A stretch of DNA of 64,000 nucleotides from an uncultured Oscillospiraceae bacterium (GTDB taxonomy: Bacteria > Bacillota > Clostridia > Oscillospirales > Oscillospiraceae). The stretch spans positions 62,001 to 126,000 of the forward strand of contig CANRIU010000001.1 in assembly GCA_947630755.1 (NCBI GenBank). The letters run 5' to 3'. The position numbers were made by a program, and so were the translations under genes. A model generated the notes under the pieces. It worked only from the letters and a program-made list of their open reading frames with translations. It was not told the origin of the DNA and searched no databases. Positions 1 through 8,377 of the stretch are shown here, in pieces. The first letter of the stretch is position 1. Each line of letters opens with the position of its first letter.

Positions 1-79
1 GCTCGGGCGCTCCTGCGGCCTCACGGCCGGGGACGTGGCGGGGATGGTAAAGGAAATAAGCGAGGAGGACAGCGTATGA
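1..79 (+). CDS. GntR-family (YtrA-like) transcriptional regulator, C-terminal end only
   Basis: Only the last 25 codons are in the window. The reading frame runs in from the left edge and stops with TGA at 77-79. The tail reads TAGDVAGMVKEISEEDSV, which resembles the C-terminus of small GntR regulators of the YtrA type (helix with a MVKEI-like end). The stop overlaps the start of the ABC ATPase as ATGA. That arrangement (GntR regulator, then ATPase, then permease) is typical of ytrAB-like operons, in which the regulator represses its own transporter. The DNA-binding domain is outside the window, so the family call rests on the tail and the context. Confidence 0.6.
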   Translation, partial: LGRSCGLTAGDVAGMVKEISEEDSV

Positions 80-924
80 ACGCCATAGAGGTTCGGGACC
101 TCACGAAAAAATATCCCGGCTTTACACTTGACAATGTGAGCTTCGCCCTGCCGGAGGGGTGCATAATGGGCCTTGTGGGCGAGAACGGCGCCGGGAAGTC
201 CACCCTCATCAGGCTCATAATGAACGCCTCCCGGCGGAGCTCCGGGGAGGTGTCGGTCCTTGGAATGGACAACCGCCGCCCCGAGTTTGTGAAAACGAGG
301 GACGACATCGGCGTGGTGCTGGACGACGCCCGGCTCCCGGAGATGCTCGACCCCGTGCGTATGGGGCGGGTCTTTTCGGAGCTCTACTCCAGGTGGGACC
401 AGGGCGCCTACGAGGGTTATCTTCACAGGCTCGACCTTCCGGAGAAAAAGCGTGTGAAGGACTTCTCCCGGGGCATGAAGATGAAGCTCGCCCTGGCCCT
501 GGCCCTCTCCCACGACGCCCACCTTCTTGTGCTTGACGAGCCCACGGGCGGCCTTGACCCCATGGTCCGGGACGAGATACTGGACATTCTGGAGGACTTC
601 ACCCGTGAGGAGCACAGGTCCGTGCTCATATCCTCCCACATCGTCTCAGACCTCGAGAAGCTCTGCGACTATGTGGCCTTCCTCCACAGGGGCAAGCTGC
701 TGCTGTTTGAGGAGAAGGACGTTCTTTTGGAGAAGTACGGCATGGTGAAGCTCCCGGAGCGGGAGCTGGAGGCCCTGCCGGAGGAGGCCCTCCACGGCGT
801 GCGCCATACGGGCTACGGCGCGGAGGCGCTGGTGGAGCGCAGCCTCATCGGCGGCGGAATAAAGGTCGAAAAGACCTCTCTGGAGGAGATTATCGTGTTT
901 TTCGCAAGGGGGGACAGAAAATGA
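76..924 (+). CDS. ABC transporter ATP-binding protein (YtrB/EcsA-like)
   Basis: A 282-residue ATPase subunit of an ABC-2 type exporter. Walker A is GENGAGKST (35-43), the signature region is SRGMKMKL (131-138, a degenerate LSGGQ typical of this subfamily), and Walker B is LLVLDEP (150-156) followed by TGGLDP. The C-terminal 70 residues are the variable extension seen in YtrB/BcrA-type ATPases. The start overlaps the regulator stop (ATGA), and its own stop overlaps the permease start (ATGA at 921-924), so the three genes are translationally coupled. The substrate cannot be read from the sequence; relatives act in antibiotic or cell-envelope stress, or in acetoin-linked functions. Confidence 0.9.
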   Translation: MNAIEVRDLTKKYPGFTLDNVSFALPEGCIMGLVGENGAGKSTLIRLIMNASRRSSGEVSVLGMDNRRPEFVKTRDDIGVVLDDARLPEMLDPVRMGRVFSELYSRWDQGAYEGYLHRLDLPEKKRVKDFSRGMKMKLALALALSHDAHLLVLDEPTGGLDPMVRDEILDILEDFTREEHRSVLISSHIVSDLEKLCDYVAFLHRGKLLLFEEKDVLLEKYGMVKLPERELEALPEEALHGVRHTGYGAEALVERSLIGGGIKVEKTSLEEIIVFFARGDRK

Positions 925-1532
925 AGGGACTGTTCAGGAAGGACATATATGTGCTCACCTCCATAGGCTGGCTCTTTATTCTCATGGACGTTTTCTTCGC
1001 GGCGATCCCGGACCTTCGGTTTTACGCCTTCGCCGCCCTGTACGCCGTCATGCTGCTGGTGTTCCTCATGCAGTCCGACGAGCAGTACAAGTGGGACACC
1101 CTGCTGCCAATGCTGCCCGTCTCCACCCGTCAGGTGGTGCTGGAGAAGTACATCTTCTGCTGGGGCTATATCGCCCTCACCGCCCTTCTGGCCGTGGGCG
1201 GGCAGCTCATCTGGTCCCGCTTCGGGTATATGCCCCTGGGTCCGGAGTATTTCACGGTGCTGTGCTTCAATCTGAGCCTCGCCCTTGTGGCCCAGGCGAT
1301 AATCTCCCCGCTGATTTTCCGCTTCGGCACCGCCAAGGGCCGGCTCATCATGATCGTGCTCGTCGCCGTCATCACCGGGATCTCCGTCAGCATCATAAGC
1401 GACGGCTACGATTTTATCCTCTCCCTCATAGAGATCATCCGCAGCTGGCGGCTTATCGTCTTTGCCGCGGCCCTGTCCGTCCTCTCGCTGCCCCTGTCCG
1501 TGGCGCTCTACGGCAGAAAGCTCAGCAAATAA
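921..1532 (+). CDS. ABC-2 type permease-like membrane protein
   Basis: A 203-residue integral membrane protein with about six hydrophobic segments. The first follows the N-terminal MKGLFRKDIY, and the last runs through VFAAALSVLSLPLSVALYG. A charged N-terminus ahead of the first membrane span and a short QSDEQYKWDTLLPMLPVS loop are typical of small ABC-2 permeases found beside YtrB-like ATPases. It is coupled to the ATPase by a 4-bp overlap and is the last gene of the operon, ending before a strong hairpin. No substrate can be assigned. Confidence 0.8.
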   Translation: MKGLFRKDIYVLTSIGWLFILMDVFFAAIPDLRFYAFAALYAVMLLVFLMQSDEQYKWDTLLPMLPVSTRQVVLEKYIFCWGYIALTALLAVGGQLIWSRFGYMPLGPEYFTVLCFNLSLALVAQAIISPLIFRFGTAKGRLIMIVLVAVITGISVSIISDGYDFILSLIEIIRSWRLIVFAAALSVLSLPLSVALYGRKLSK

Positions 1533-1579
1533 GGAATGTGATGTCATTTCCAGCCGTAAGGCAATGCGGTATACCTTGA

Positions 1580-1616
1580 CGTGAGCCGGAAGCGCGTTTG
1601 GCGCTTCCGGCTCACG
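1580..1616 (+). terminator. Strong inverted repeat after the ABC operon
   Basis: A perfect 16-bp stem (CGTGAGCCGGAAGCGC at 1580-1595, complement at 1601-1616) with a 5-nt GTTTG loop. It lies about 50 bp after the permease stop and before the next promoter. There is no long T tract (it is followed by CCGCTTTAT), so it may be an imperfect intrinsic terminator or a 3' stabilising hairpin. Confidence 0.6.
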
Positions 1617-1656
1617 CCGCTTTATCAAAGATTAAAGAAAAAATCCGTCATCACCC

Positions 1657-1685
1657 TTTACCCGCGGGATTTTTCATGCTATAAT
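1657..1685 (+). promoter_or_regulatory. Sigma-A-type promoter of the lipid operon
   Basis: TTTACC (1657-1662), a 17-bp spacer, then a perfect TATAAT (1680-1685). It points at the PAP2-PssA-Psd operon. Because the -10 box covers position 1685, a translation start at the TTG there is unlikely; this favours the TTG at 1712. Confidence 0.7.
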
Positions 1686-1711
1686 TGGGAATCGTGAAAA
1701 GAGTGATACTA

Positions 1712-2377
1712 TTGCACCGAATAAAATCCCTGATTCCAAAATACGCGCGCCTTCCAATTCTTATTGCCCTTGTCTTTAACTGCGCCGTATTCTGGCTCAC
1801 CCGCCCCGTCACGGCGGGTATGCGCCACTATGACCTCACGCTGCCCGTGGACGACGCCCTGCCCCTGGTCCCCGCCTTTGCGGTGATATACGTCTTGGCC
1901 TTCTTCCAGTGGCTCGTGGGCTATATCCTCATCTGCCGGGACAGCCCGGAGCGTTGCTTCCGCGTTATGAGCGGGGAGATCATATCAAAGACGATATGCC
2001 TTTTGTTTTTCCTGCTGCTCCCCACCTCGATGACAAGGCCGGAGATCGCGGGGAACGACATATTTTCCCGCCTCCTCGCTCTCATTTACGCCCTTGACTC
2101 GCCGGACAATCTCTTCCCGTCCATACACGTCATTGAGTCATGGCTGTGCTTTCGCGGCGCATTGGGTGCGAAGAGCCTGAGCCGGGGCTACAAGGCCGGG
2201 ATGCTCGTCCTCACCATTCTCGTCATGGTCTCCGTGTTGCTTGTAAAGCAGCACCTCTTCCTCGACGTCCTCGCCGGCGTCGCCGTGGCGGAGCTGGGGC
2301 AGCTCGCCGCCTCTCTGACGGGCTCGGGAAGGGCCCTTGAAAAGCTTAACCTTCGCGTCTATGGTGAAACCCTATGA
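1712..2377 (+). CDS. PAP2-superfamily phosphatase, membrane
   Basis: A membrane phosphatase of the PAP2 type, about 221 residues. The motif series is present in degenerate form: a TRP element after the third hydrophobic segment, FPSIHV (PSGH-like) and VKQHLFLDV (the His-x3-Asp of motif 3). Family members remove phosphate from lipid phosphates such as phosphatidic acid, phosphatidylglycerol phosphate or undecaprenyl pyrophosphate. The start is uncertain. I prefer TTG at 1712, preceded by GAGTG, because the promoter -10 overlaps the earlier in-frame TTG (1685). It overlaps the next gene by ATGA, and the operon continues into phosphatidylserine synthesis, so a role in phospholipid turnover is likely (inference). 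Confidence 0.8.
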   Translation: MHRIKSLIPKYARLPILIALVFNCAVFWLTRPVTAGMRHYDLTLPVDDALPLVPAFAVIYVLAFFQWLVGYILICRDSPERCFRVMSGEIISKTICLLFFLLLPTSMTRPEIAGNDIFSRLLALIYALDSPDNLFPSIHVIESWLCFRGALGAKSLSRGYKAGMLVLTILVMVSVLLVKQHLFLDVLAGVAVAELGQLAASLTGSGRALEKLNLRVYGETL

Positions 2378-3417
2378 AAGCAAACTCTCCCCGCTCCCGA
2401 ATCCTCTGGTCGGCGCTCTTTGTGCTTATCGCCGGGGCCAGCGTCTTCGTCATAATCTCCCAGAGCCGCACCTTCACGTTGGAGACCTTTCTGGACTACC
2501 TCCAACGCTTCTCCCCGGGGTGGATAGCCTGCGCCTTCGCGGCGATGCTGGGCTTTATTTACTTTGAGGGCGAGGCGGTGTCCTCCCTCGTGCGGTCCTT
2601 CGGCTGTCCGGTGGGCAGGTCCCGGTCGCTGGTGTACTCCGCGTCGGACCTCTATTTCTCCGCCATAACCCCCTCCGCCACAGGCGGCCAGCCCATGTGC
2701 GCCTACTTCATGGTGAAGGACGGCGTCCCGCCCCTGGTGGCTACGGTAGCGCTGATAGCCAACCTCGCCATGTACACCGCCGCCATAATCCTCATCGGCG
2801 CGGCGACGCTCCTTGCCCATCCCGCCGTGTTCCTCACCTTCGGGACAGTCTCAAGGCTCCTCATCGTCCTGGGCTTTATGGTCCAGGCGGGGCTTCTCAT
2901 CTTCTTCGTGCTGCTCCTGTTCCACTCTCGTCTCATGTCCCGCATCTGCTCCGGGGTGCTGTGGCTTCTGTGCAGGCTTAAGCTTCTCCGGCACGAGGAG
3001 CGCCGCCGCGCGTCCCTTGAAAAGCACATGTCTGACTACGCCCTCTACGCCGGGATGATAAAGGAGCACCGCGCCGCCCTGGGCCGGGCCTTCATTCTGA
3101 ACCTTCTCCAGCGTCTTTCCCTTATAACCGTCCCCTTCTTCCTCTATCTCGCCTCCGGCGGCAGCGCCCGGATCGCCTCGAGGGTCTGGGCCGTACAGTG
3201 CTGCACCATCCTCGGCTCCAACATCGTGCCCATCCCCGGTGCCATGGGCGTCTCCGACTACATCATGCTTGACGGGCTTGCGGACCTCATCCCCGCCCGG
3301 GACGTGGTGGACTTTGAGCTCCTCTCCAGGGGCGTGTCCTTCTACGTCCTCGTGCTTCTGTGCGGAGCAGTAACCCTCGCGGCGTACCTCAACGTGCGCC
3401 GGAAATCAAAAGACTGA
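2374..3417 (+). CDS. YbhN/UPF0104-family flippase-like membrane protein
   Basis: A 347-residue polytopic membrane protein of the lysylphosphatidylglycerol synthase transmembrane (AglD/YbhN) family. Around residues 90-115 it has the family's conserved stretch (SDLYFSAITPSATGGQP), in which the ITPSATGG turn is diagnostic, followed by seven or so further membrane segments. It lacks the cytosolic catalytic domain of MprF, so it is the membrane unit only. It is coupled to the PAP2 gene by ATGA and precedes pssA. The family is thought to move lipids or lipid-linked molecules between leaflets; the exact substrate is unknown here. Confidence 0.82.
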   Translation: MKANSPRSRILWSALFVLIAGASVFVIISQSRTFTLETFLDYLQRFSPGWIACAFAAMLGFIYFEGEAVSSLVRSFGCPVGRSRSLVYSASDLYFSAITPSATGGQPMCAYFMVKDGVPPLVATVALIANLAMYTAAIILIGAATLLAHPAVFLTFGTVSRLLIVLGFMVQAGLLIFFVLLLFHSRLMSRICSGVLWLLCRLKLLRHEERRRASLEKHMSDYALYAGMIKEHRAALGRAFILNLLQRLSLITVPFFLYLASGGSARIASRVWAVQCCTILGSNIVPIPGAMGVSDYIMLDGLADLIPARDVVDFELLSRGVSFYVLVLLCGAVTLAAYLNVRRKSKD

Positions 3418-3441
3418 AATCACCTGAGAGAGAGAATCGCC

Positions 3442-4131
3442 ATGATTGGATTTTATGACTACACCGTAATCCTCACCTACCTCAGCCTCCTTTCCGCCTG
3501 CACCGGGATCATAGTCTCCCTGGCGGGCCCCGGTCACCCGTACATCGGCACCTTTTTCCTCCTGTTCTGCGGGCTGTGCGACGCCTTTGACGGCAAGGTC
3601 GCCCGCCACAAGAAGGACCGGAGCGATATGGAGAAGAACTTCGGCATCCAGATAGACTCCCTCTCCGACCTTGTGGCCTTCGGCGTGCTCCCCGTGGCTA
3701 TCGGCGCGGCGATGCTCCGCTGGTCCCCCATCATGTACTGGCTGGGCGCCAACTGCCCCCACTGGGTGTACCTTCTGGTGGACGGGCTTCTCATAGCCCT
3801 TCTCATACTCTTCGCCCTGGCGGCGCTCATACGCCTTGCCTACTTCAATGTGACGGAGGAGGAGCGGCAAAAGACCGAGGACGGCGCGAGGAAATATTAC
3901 ATGGGTATGCCCGTCACCACCGTCTCCCTGATTTTCCCCTTCATCCAGCTCCTCCAGTACATAATTCCCGCCGACGTGACGCTGGTGTACTTCGCCACCG
4001 CGGCGCTGTGCGGCCTTGCGTTCCTCCTGCCAATACAAATAAAAAAGCCCGGTCTCAGGGGCATCCTCCTCATGGTCGCCATCGGCGCCGTGGAGTTCGC
4101 CCTGATGCTGGTGGGAAGGCTCCTCAAATGA
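3442..4131 (+). CDS. pssA: CDP-diacylglycerol-serine O-phosphatidyltransferase
   Basis: A 229-residue membrane enzyme that would condense CDP-diacylglycerol with L-serine to phosphatidylserine. The CDP-alcohol phosphatidyltransferase signature is clear: DAFDGKVAR (about 47-55) and then GIQIDSLSD (about 67-75), which supplies the metal-binding aspartates. Several hydrophobic segments follow. Its stop overlaps the start of psd (ATGA at 4128-4131), so synthesis and decarboxylation of phosphatidylserine are coupled. A Shine-Dalgarno-like GAGAGAG lies upstream of the ATG at 3442. Confidence 0.93.
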   Translation: MIGFYDYTVILTYLSLLSACTGIIVSLAGPGHPYIGTFFLLFCGLCDAFDGKVARHKKDRSDMEKNFGIQIDSLSDLVAFGVLPVAIGAAMLRWSPIMYWLGANCPHWVYLLVDGLLIALLILFALAALIRLAYFNVTEEERQKTEDGARKYYMGMPVTTVSLIFPFIQLLQYIIPADVTLVYFATAALCGLAFLLPIQIKKPGLRGILLMVAIGAVEFALMLVGRLLK

Positions 4132-4940
4132 CGGGGCTTGAGTTTTTGTATAAGACCGTCCCCGGCAGGGCCTGCCTCAAGGTCCTGACAAGGCCGGGCC
4201 TCTCCCGGGCGGTGGGGCGGTTTCTGGACAAGAGCGCCTCGAGGGTGCTGATACGCCCCTTCGTCCGGGGAAACGGCATTGACCTCTCGGAGTTTGAATC
4301 CGATGATTTCCGCTGCTTCAACGACTGCTTCTGCCGAAAAATAAAGCCCGGACGCCGGGTGGTGGACATGGACGAAACGGCCCTCATCTCCCCCTGCGAC
4401 GGGCTTTTGTCCGTGTACCCCGTGACGCAGGGAACCATCCTCCCGGTGAAGCAGTCGGCCTACACACTGAGCGCCCTGCTGGGCGGGGACCCCGCCGCCG
4501 GGGATTATGACGGCGGCACGGCCCTCGTCTTCAGGCTCTGCGTGGACAACTACCACAGGTACTGCTATGTGGACTCCGGCGCCAAGTCCTCCACCGTCAG
4601 GCTCCCCGGTGTGCTCCACACCGTCCGGCCCATTGCCCTGGAGCGGGAGCCCGTTTTCGTGGAGAACGCCCGGGAGTACACGTTTATCGACTCAAAGCGC
4701 TTCGGAAGGCTCGTCCAGATGGAGGTGGGCGCGCTTCTCGTCGGCAGGATAGAAAACCACCTCCCCGGCCCGGGGGAGGTCCTGCGCGGGCAGGAGAAGG
4801 GCACCTTCCTCTACGGCGGCAGCACAATAATAGTGCTTCTGCGGCCCGGCGCGGCGCTGCTCGACCCCCTGTTCACAGGCGGCGGCGAGACGCCCGTCAA
4901 ATACGGCCAGCGGATAGGGCAGTCAGCCGCGGCAAAATAA
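4128..4940 (+). CDS. psd: Phosphatidylserine decarboxylase proenzyme
   Basis: A 270-residue proenzyme that decarboxylates phosphatidylserine to phosphatidylethanolamine. The self-cleavage motif near the C-terminus is GGST (in FLYGGSTIIVLL, about residue 230); its serine becomes the pyruvoyl cofactor of the small alpha chain. The upstream block DNYHRYCYVDSG matches the catalytic-His region of the family. The start at ATG 4128 gives an ATGA overlap with pssA; a longer in-frame extension into pssA is possible on paper but has no support. It ends the operon before a terminator. Confidence 0.93.
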   Translation: MTGLEFLYKTVPGRACLKVLTRPGLSRAVGRFLDKSASRVLIRPFVRGNGIDLSEFESDDFRCFNDCFCRKIKPGRRVVDMDETALISPCDGLLSVYPVTQGTILPVKQSAYTLSALLGGDPAAGDYDGGTALVFRLCVDNYHRYCYVDSGAKSSTVRLPGVLHTVRPIALEREPVFVENAREYTFIDSKRFGRLVQMEVGALLVGRIENHLPGPGEVLRGQEKGTFLYGGSTIIVLLRPGAALLDPLFTGGGETPVKYGQRIGQSAAAK

Positions 4941-4943
4941 CGG

Positions 4944-4983
4944 TATAATTCCCCCGCTCCGCCCGGCGGGGAAATTATATTTT
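4944..4983 (+). terminator. Intrinsic terminator after psd
   Basis: Stem arms TATAATT+CCCCGC (4944-4957) and GCGGGG+AATTATA (4966-4979), with one mismatch, followed by a short run of T. It lies directly after the psd stop and before the Shine-Dalgarno of the next gene. Confidence 0.7.
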
Positions 4984-5000
4984 GACTGAGAGGAACCGCC

Positions 5001-6440
5001 ATGAACAAAGGATTCAAGAAGATGATATGCGCCCTTCTCACCGCGGCGCTGATGCTCTCCGTCGCCCCCATGGCGCTGGCTGAGGAGACGACAGTGCCCG
5101 AGGACCGCCTCGCCCGGGGGCTTGAGGCGGCGGCGGAGCTCAACAGGCTGGGGCTTTTCCGTGGCGTGGGGACCAACCCCGACGGCACGCCGGACTTCGC
5201 CCTGGAGAACACCCCCACCCGCGGACAGGCCGTGACAATGCTGGTGCGCATCCTCGGCGGCGAGCGTGAGGCCCTTATCGCCCGCTACGCCCACCCCTTC
5301 GTGGACACGAAGGGCTACTCCGGCGACTACGCGGGCTACGCCTGGTACCACAATATAACCGACGGCACCGACAGGACCCACTTCTCCCCCTCAAAAAAGA
5401 TGGTCCTCAACCAGTTTCTCACCCTCGTGCTCCGTTCGCTGGGGTATGAGGTGGCGGATTACAAAAATCCCTACCCCATCGCCGACTCCATCGGCCTTGA
5501 ATATCCCTCCGGGGAGGGCTTCTACCGCGCCGACCTCGCGGTGATATGCCTCTCGGCATTGGATGTGCCCATGTCCGGCGGAGGCACCCTCCGCCAGAGC
5601 CTCACGGAGAGCGGCGCCATCGGCGGCGAGCCCGCCGGGGACATAGTCCCCTTCACCCCCGGCCCCGTGGAGGAGCTTGTCACCTCCTTCACCGTCTCCT
5701 CCGCCATTGAGCTCGCCGACAAGGCCGCGGCGGCGACCCTCGGCCACCCGGAGAGCGTCAGCATCACCGTCACCTCCGGCAGGGCCGGGGCCCTCTACGA
5801 CGAATTTGCGTCGAATTATTACGAGCGCTACCTCTCCCTCACCGACGCCACGGACTTCTCCGTGGAGTATTGGAACGACCACATCACCTTCACGCCCCTC
5901 TACCGGGACGCGGTGCAGCTGATGGGCCTGATGGAGGGGCGCAGCGGCCAGTGGACCGATGAGCTCCGCGCCCTTCTCAACCGCGCCAAGTCCATTCTCG
6001 CCGAGATCGCCGACCCCTCCATGAGCGAGTATGAGCTGGTGCTGGCGATTCACGACTACCTTGTGAACCACAACTCCTACTACGACGACGGCACTCCCCG
6101 TGTCCACTCCGCCGCCGGGTGCCTCATCGACGGGCGCAGCGTCTGCGAGGGGTATATGCTCTCCTTTGACCTGCTGTGCTACCTGTGCGGGGTGGAGTGC
6201 GTCCAGGTCACGGGCTACGCCGCCGGCAGCGTCGGCGGGTCCAGCCACGGCTGGAACAAGGTGAAGGTGGACGGCAAGTGGTACAACGTGGACGTCACCT
6301 GGGATGACCCGCTGTCCTGGGACGGCCTGCCCCTCCTCACCCACGAGTATTTTCTGGTCAGCGACGACTATATCTCCGCCGACCACTCCTGGCTCTCCTC
6401 CCCCGCCGTTCCCCCCTGCCCCGAAAATTACAACGGCTGA
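5001..6440 (+). CDS. Secreted SLH-domain protein with transglutaminase-like domain
   Basis: A 479-residue exported protein. The N-terminus is a classic signal peptide (MNKGFKKMICALL, hydrophobic core, APMALA cleavage site near residue 27). Residues about 35-200 form two or three S-layer-homology-like repeats, for example LNRLGLFRGVG followed by PTRGQAVTMLVRILG, and FSPSKKMVLNQFLTLVLRSLGY, which would bind cell-wall polymers. The C-terminal part is a transglutaminase-like cysteine peptidase fold, with Cys in RSVCEGY (about 381), His in SSHGWNKV (about 415) and Asp in NVDVTWDD (about 429). It stands alone between two terminators. A role in wall-associated proteolysis or crosslinking is inferred; the substrate is unknown. 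Confidence 0.85.
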   Translation: MNKGFKKMICALLTAALMLSVAPMALAEETTVPEDRLARGLEAAAELNRLGLFRGVGTNPDGTPDFALENTPTRGQAVTMLVRILGGEREALIARYAHPFVDTKGYSGDYAGYAWYHNITDGTDRTHFSPSKKMVLNQFLTLVLRSLGYEVADYKNPYPIADSIGLEYPSGEGFYRADLAVICLSALDVPMSGGGTLRQSLTESGAIGGEPAGDIVPFTPGPVEELVTSFTVSSAIELADKAAAATLGHPESVSITVTSGRAGALYDEFASNYYERYLSLTDATDFSVEYWNDHITFTPLYRDAVQLMGLMEGRSGQWTDELRALLNRAKSILAEIADPSMSEYELVLAIHDYLVNHNSYYDDGTPRVHSAAGCLIDGRSVCEGYMLSFDLLCYLCGVECVQVTGYAAGSVGGSSHGWNKVKVDGKWYNVDVTWDDPLSWDGLPLLTHEYFLVSDDYISADHSWLSSPAVPPCPENYNG

Positions 6441-6460
6441 AAAAGCCCAGAGGGCTTTTT
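6440..6460 (+). terminator. Intrinsic terminator of the SLH/transglutaminase gene
   Basis: AAAAGCCC-AGA-GGGCTTTTT immediately after the TGA; an 8-bp stem with a T tract. It is symmetrical enough to work in both directions. Confidence 0.8.
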
Positions 6461-6463
6461 AAC

Positions 6464-6499
6464 AAACTGGCGCGGAGCTTTCGCTCCGCGCCAGTTTTA
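6464..6499 (-). terminator. Terminator hairpin of asnB
   Basis: A perfect 14-bp stem AACTGGCGCGGAGC / GCTCCGCGCCAGTT with a TTTC loop (6465-6496), abutting the asnB stop codon. On the minus strand the downstream tract is not T-rich, until the neighbouring AAAAAGCCC hairpin supplies one. The two hairpins together separate the convergent genes. Confidence 0.65.
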
Positions 6500-8317
6500 T
6501 ACCAAAGTAACCTTATACTTTTTCAGCCAGTAGTTTAATTGCAGCATATACGCTATCGTCTGGGGCGCGGTCATGAGCTGCCCGTACCAGGGGGCGGAGC
6601 GCGTGTCGGTGAGAAGCTCCCTCAGGGCCTCCGGCCTCATTATGTTGTGGATGGGCTGGGAGGGGTCTGAGAGGACGGCGCACAGCTCCCCGGACACGGC
6701 CTCAAGATACGCCGGATTGTGGGTCTTGGGGTAGGGGCTTTTCCTGCGCCATAGGACCTCATCCGGCAGGTACCCCCGCATTGCCTCCCGGAGAAGCCCC
6801 TTCTCGCACCCGCCGTGGTCCTTATACTCCCAGGGCAGCGTATACAGGTACTCCGCGATCCGGTGGTCGCAGAAGGGCACCCGGACCTCCAGGGACGACC
6901 ACATGCTCATGCGGTCCTTGCGGTCCAGGAGCGTCTGCATGAACCAGTCCACATTGAGGTTCATCATCTCCTTCATCCGCCGCTCCAGCGGCGGGGCGGA
7001 GGGGAGGATGTCGGCCTCCCGGCAGGTCCTCTTGTAGTAGTAGTCCACAAATTCGGCGGGGTCTATCCCGCCCAGCACCCCGGGGCGCAAAAATCCCGCC
7101 CGCCAGAGGGTGGACTGGGCCCAAGGGAAACCCTCCCGCTCTCTTATTTCCGGGTCCCGGTACCAGGGGTATCCCCCGAATATCTCGTCGGCGCACTCCC
7201 CGGACACCGCCACCGTGGCCCTCTTTTTTATCTCCCGGCAAAAGAGTAGCAGCGACGAGTCCACGTCCGCCATCCCCGGAAGGTCCCTGGCCTCCACCGC
7301 CTCATACAGGGCCGTGACCAGCTCCGGCGTGTCCAGCGTCACCAGAGTGTGCTCCCCGGGCAGGTAATCCCGCATACGCATGATGAACTCCGGGTCCGAG
7401 GTGGGCTGGAACTTGCTCTTTTTGAAGTATTTCCCATTGTCCCTGTAATCCACGGACACGGTCCGCAGCGTCTCGCTCCGGGCGGCGAAGTACCTCTCCG
7501 CCACGGAGGATATGAGACTGGAGTCCAGCCCCCCGGAGAGGAATGTGCACACCGGCACGTCGGAGACAAGCTGCCGGGTTATGGCGTCGGTGACCAGATA
7601 CCTGACGCGCTCCGCCGCCTCCGGGAAGGTGTCACGGTTCTCCCGGTCCCGGAGACGCCAGTAACGCCGCAGCGTCAGCGCCCCGGTGTCCGGGTCAAAG
7701 TACCCGCACTCCCCGGGGAGAAGCTCAAAAACGTCCTTGAATACGCCGCTGCCGGGGACCCTCCCCGGCCCCAGCAGCGTAACCTGGGCAAGGCCCTGGG
7801 CATCGAGCTCCGGCCTCACCTCCGGGTGGCACAAAAGGGCCTTTATCTCCGAGGCGAAAATGAGGCTGCCGTTTCTTACGGCGTAAAACAGGGGCTTCAC
7901 CCCCATCCTGTCCCGGCAGAGGAACACCCGCCCCCGGCTCTCGTCCCATACGGCGAAGGCGTATATGCCGTTCAGCTTCTCCGCCGCCCTCTCCCCCCAC
8001 TGGGCGAAGGCGTGGAGCACCACCCTTGTGTCGGAGCGGTCGGGGAAGCTGTGTCCCAGCGCCTCGAGCTCCTCTCTCAGCTCCGGGCAGTTGTATATCT
8101 CGCCGTTGTATATTATCGTGTATGGCCCGTAGGACATGGGCTGGCGCCCGTTCTCCGGGTCAATTACCGACAGCCTCACATGCACAAGCGCCGCCCGGTC
8201 AAATACCGCCATCCCCTCCCCGTCCGGTCCCCGGCGAGAGAGCACAGAGCGCATCCTCTCAAAAACGGGCAGGCGCGTCCTTATGTCCCCGCCGATCTGC
8301 CCAGCGATTCCGCACAT
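6497..8317 (-). CDS. asnB: Asparagine synthase (glutamine-hydrolysing)
   Basis: A 606-residue two-domain enzyme that makes asparagine from aspartate, glutamine and ATP. The N-terminal class II glutamine amidotransferase domain begins MCGIAGQ, whose Cys2 becomes the N-terminal nucleophile, and carries the RGPDGEG and NGEIYN signatures. The synthase domain has the ATP-pyrophosphatase loop SGGLDSS near residue 260. Length and order are those of AsnB. It follows the aromatic operon on the same strand, but a hairpin lies between them. It ends convergently with the SLH gene. Confidence 0.93.
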   Translation of the reverse strand: MCGIAGQIGGDIRTRLPVFERMRSVLSRRGPDGEGMAVFDRAALVHVRLSVIDPENGRQPMSYGPYTIIYNGEIYNCPELREELEALGHSFPDRSDTRVVLHAFAQWGERAAEKLNGIYAFAVWDESRGRVFLCRDRMGVKPLFYAVRNGSLIFASEIKALLCHPEVRPELDAQGLAQVTLLGPGRVPGSGVFKDVFELLPGECGYFDPDTGALTLRRYWRLRDRENRDTFPEAAERVRYLVTDAITRQLVSDVPVCTFLSGGLDSSLISSVAERYFAARSETLRTVSVDYRDNGKYFKKSKFQPTSDPEFIMRMRDYLPGEHTLVTLDTPELVTALYEAVEARDLPGMADVDSSLLLFCREIKKRATVAVSGECADEIFGGYPWYRDPEIREREGFPWAQSTLWRAGFLRPGVLGGIDPAEFVDYYYKRTCREADILPSAPPLERRMKEMMNLNVDWFMQTLLDRKDRMSMWSSLEVRVPFCDHRIAEYLYTLPWEYKDHGGCEKGLLREAMRGYLPDEVLWRRKSPYPKTHNPAYLEAVSGELCAVLSDPSQPIHNIMRPEALRELLTDTRSAPWYGQLMTAPQTIAYMLQLNYWLKKYKVTLV

Positions 8318-8339
8318 ATAATAATACCTCCAGAAAATT

Positions 8340-8365
8340 CGGCGTCCACCCCTGGGTGAACGCCG
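8340..8365 (-). terminator. Hairpin between aroQ and asnB
   Basis: A stem of about 11 bp (CGGCGTCCACC / GGGTGAACGCCG with one mismatch). On the minus strand it is followed by AATTTTC, and then by the asnB Shine-Dalgarno (GGAGG). It would end or attenuate the aromatic operon transcript before asnB. Confidence 0.55.
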
Positions 8366-8377
8366 TTGTTCGGTATA

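Noticed and set aside
813..1628. Long minus-strand open frame opposite the ABC permease
   Set aside because: It mirrors the codon-position GC bias of the true gene, lacks a ribosome site and has low-complexity His/Glu/Gly composition. Many similar antisense frames occur opposite the GC-rich genes here and were left out for the same reason.
4008..4127. Upstream in-frame extension of psd into pssA
   Set aside because: The extension (from ATG 4008) lies wholly within pssA, has no ribosome site, and would replace the normal coupled start at 4128.
8318..8377. Asn-specific T-box upstream of asnB
   Set aside because: Only one hairpin and about 60 bp of leader are present; there is no stem I or T-box sequence.
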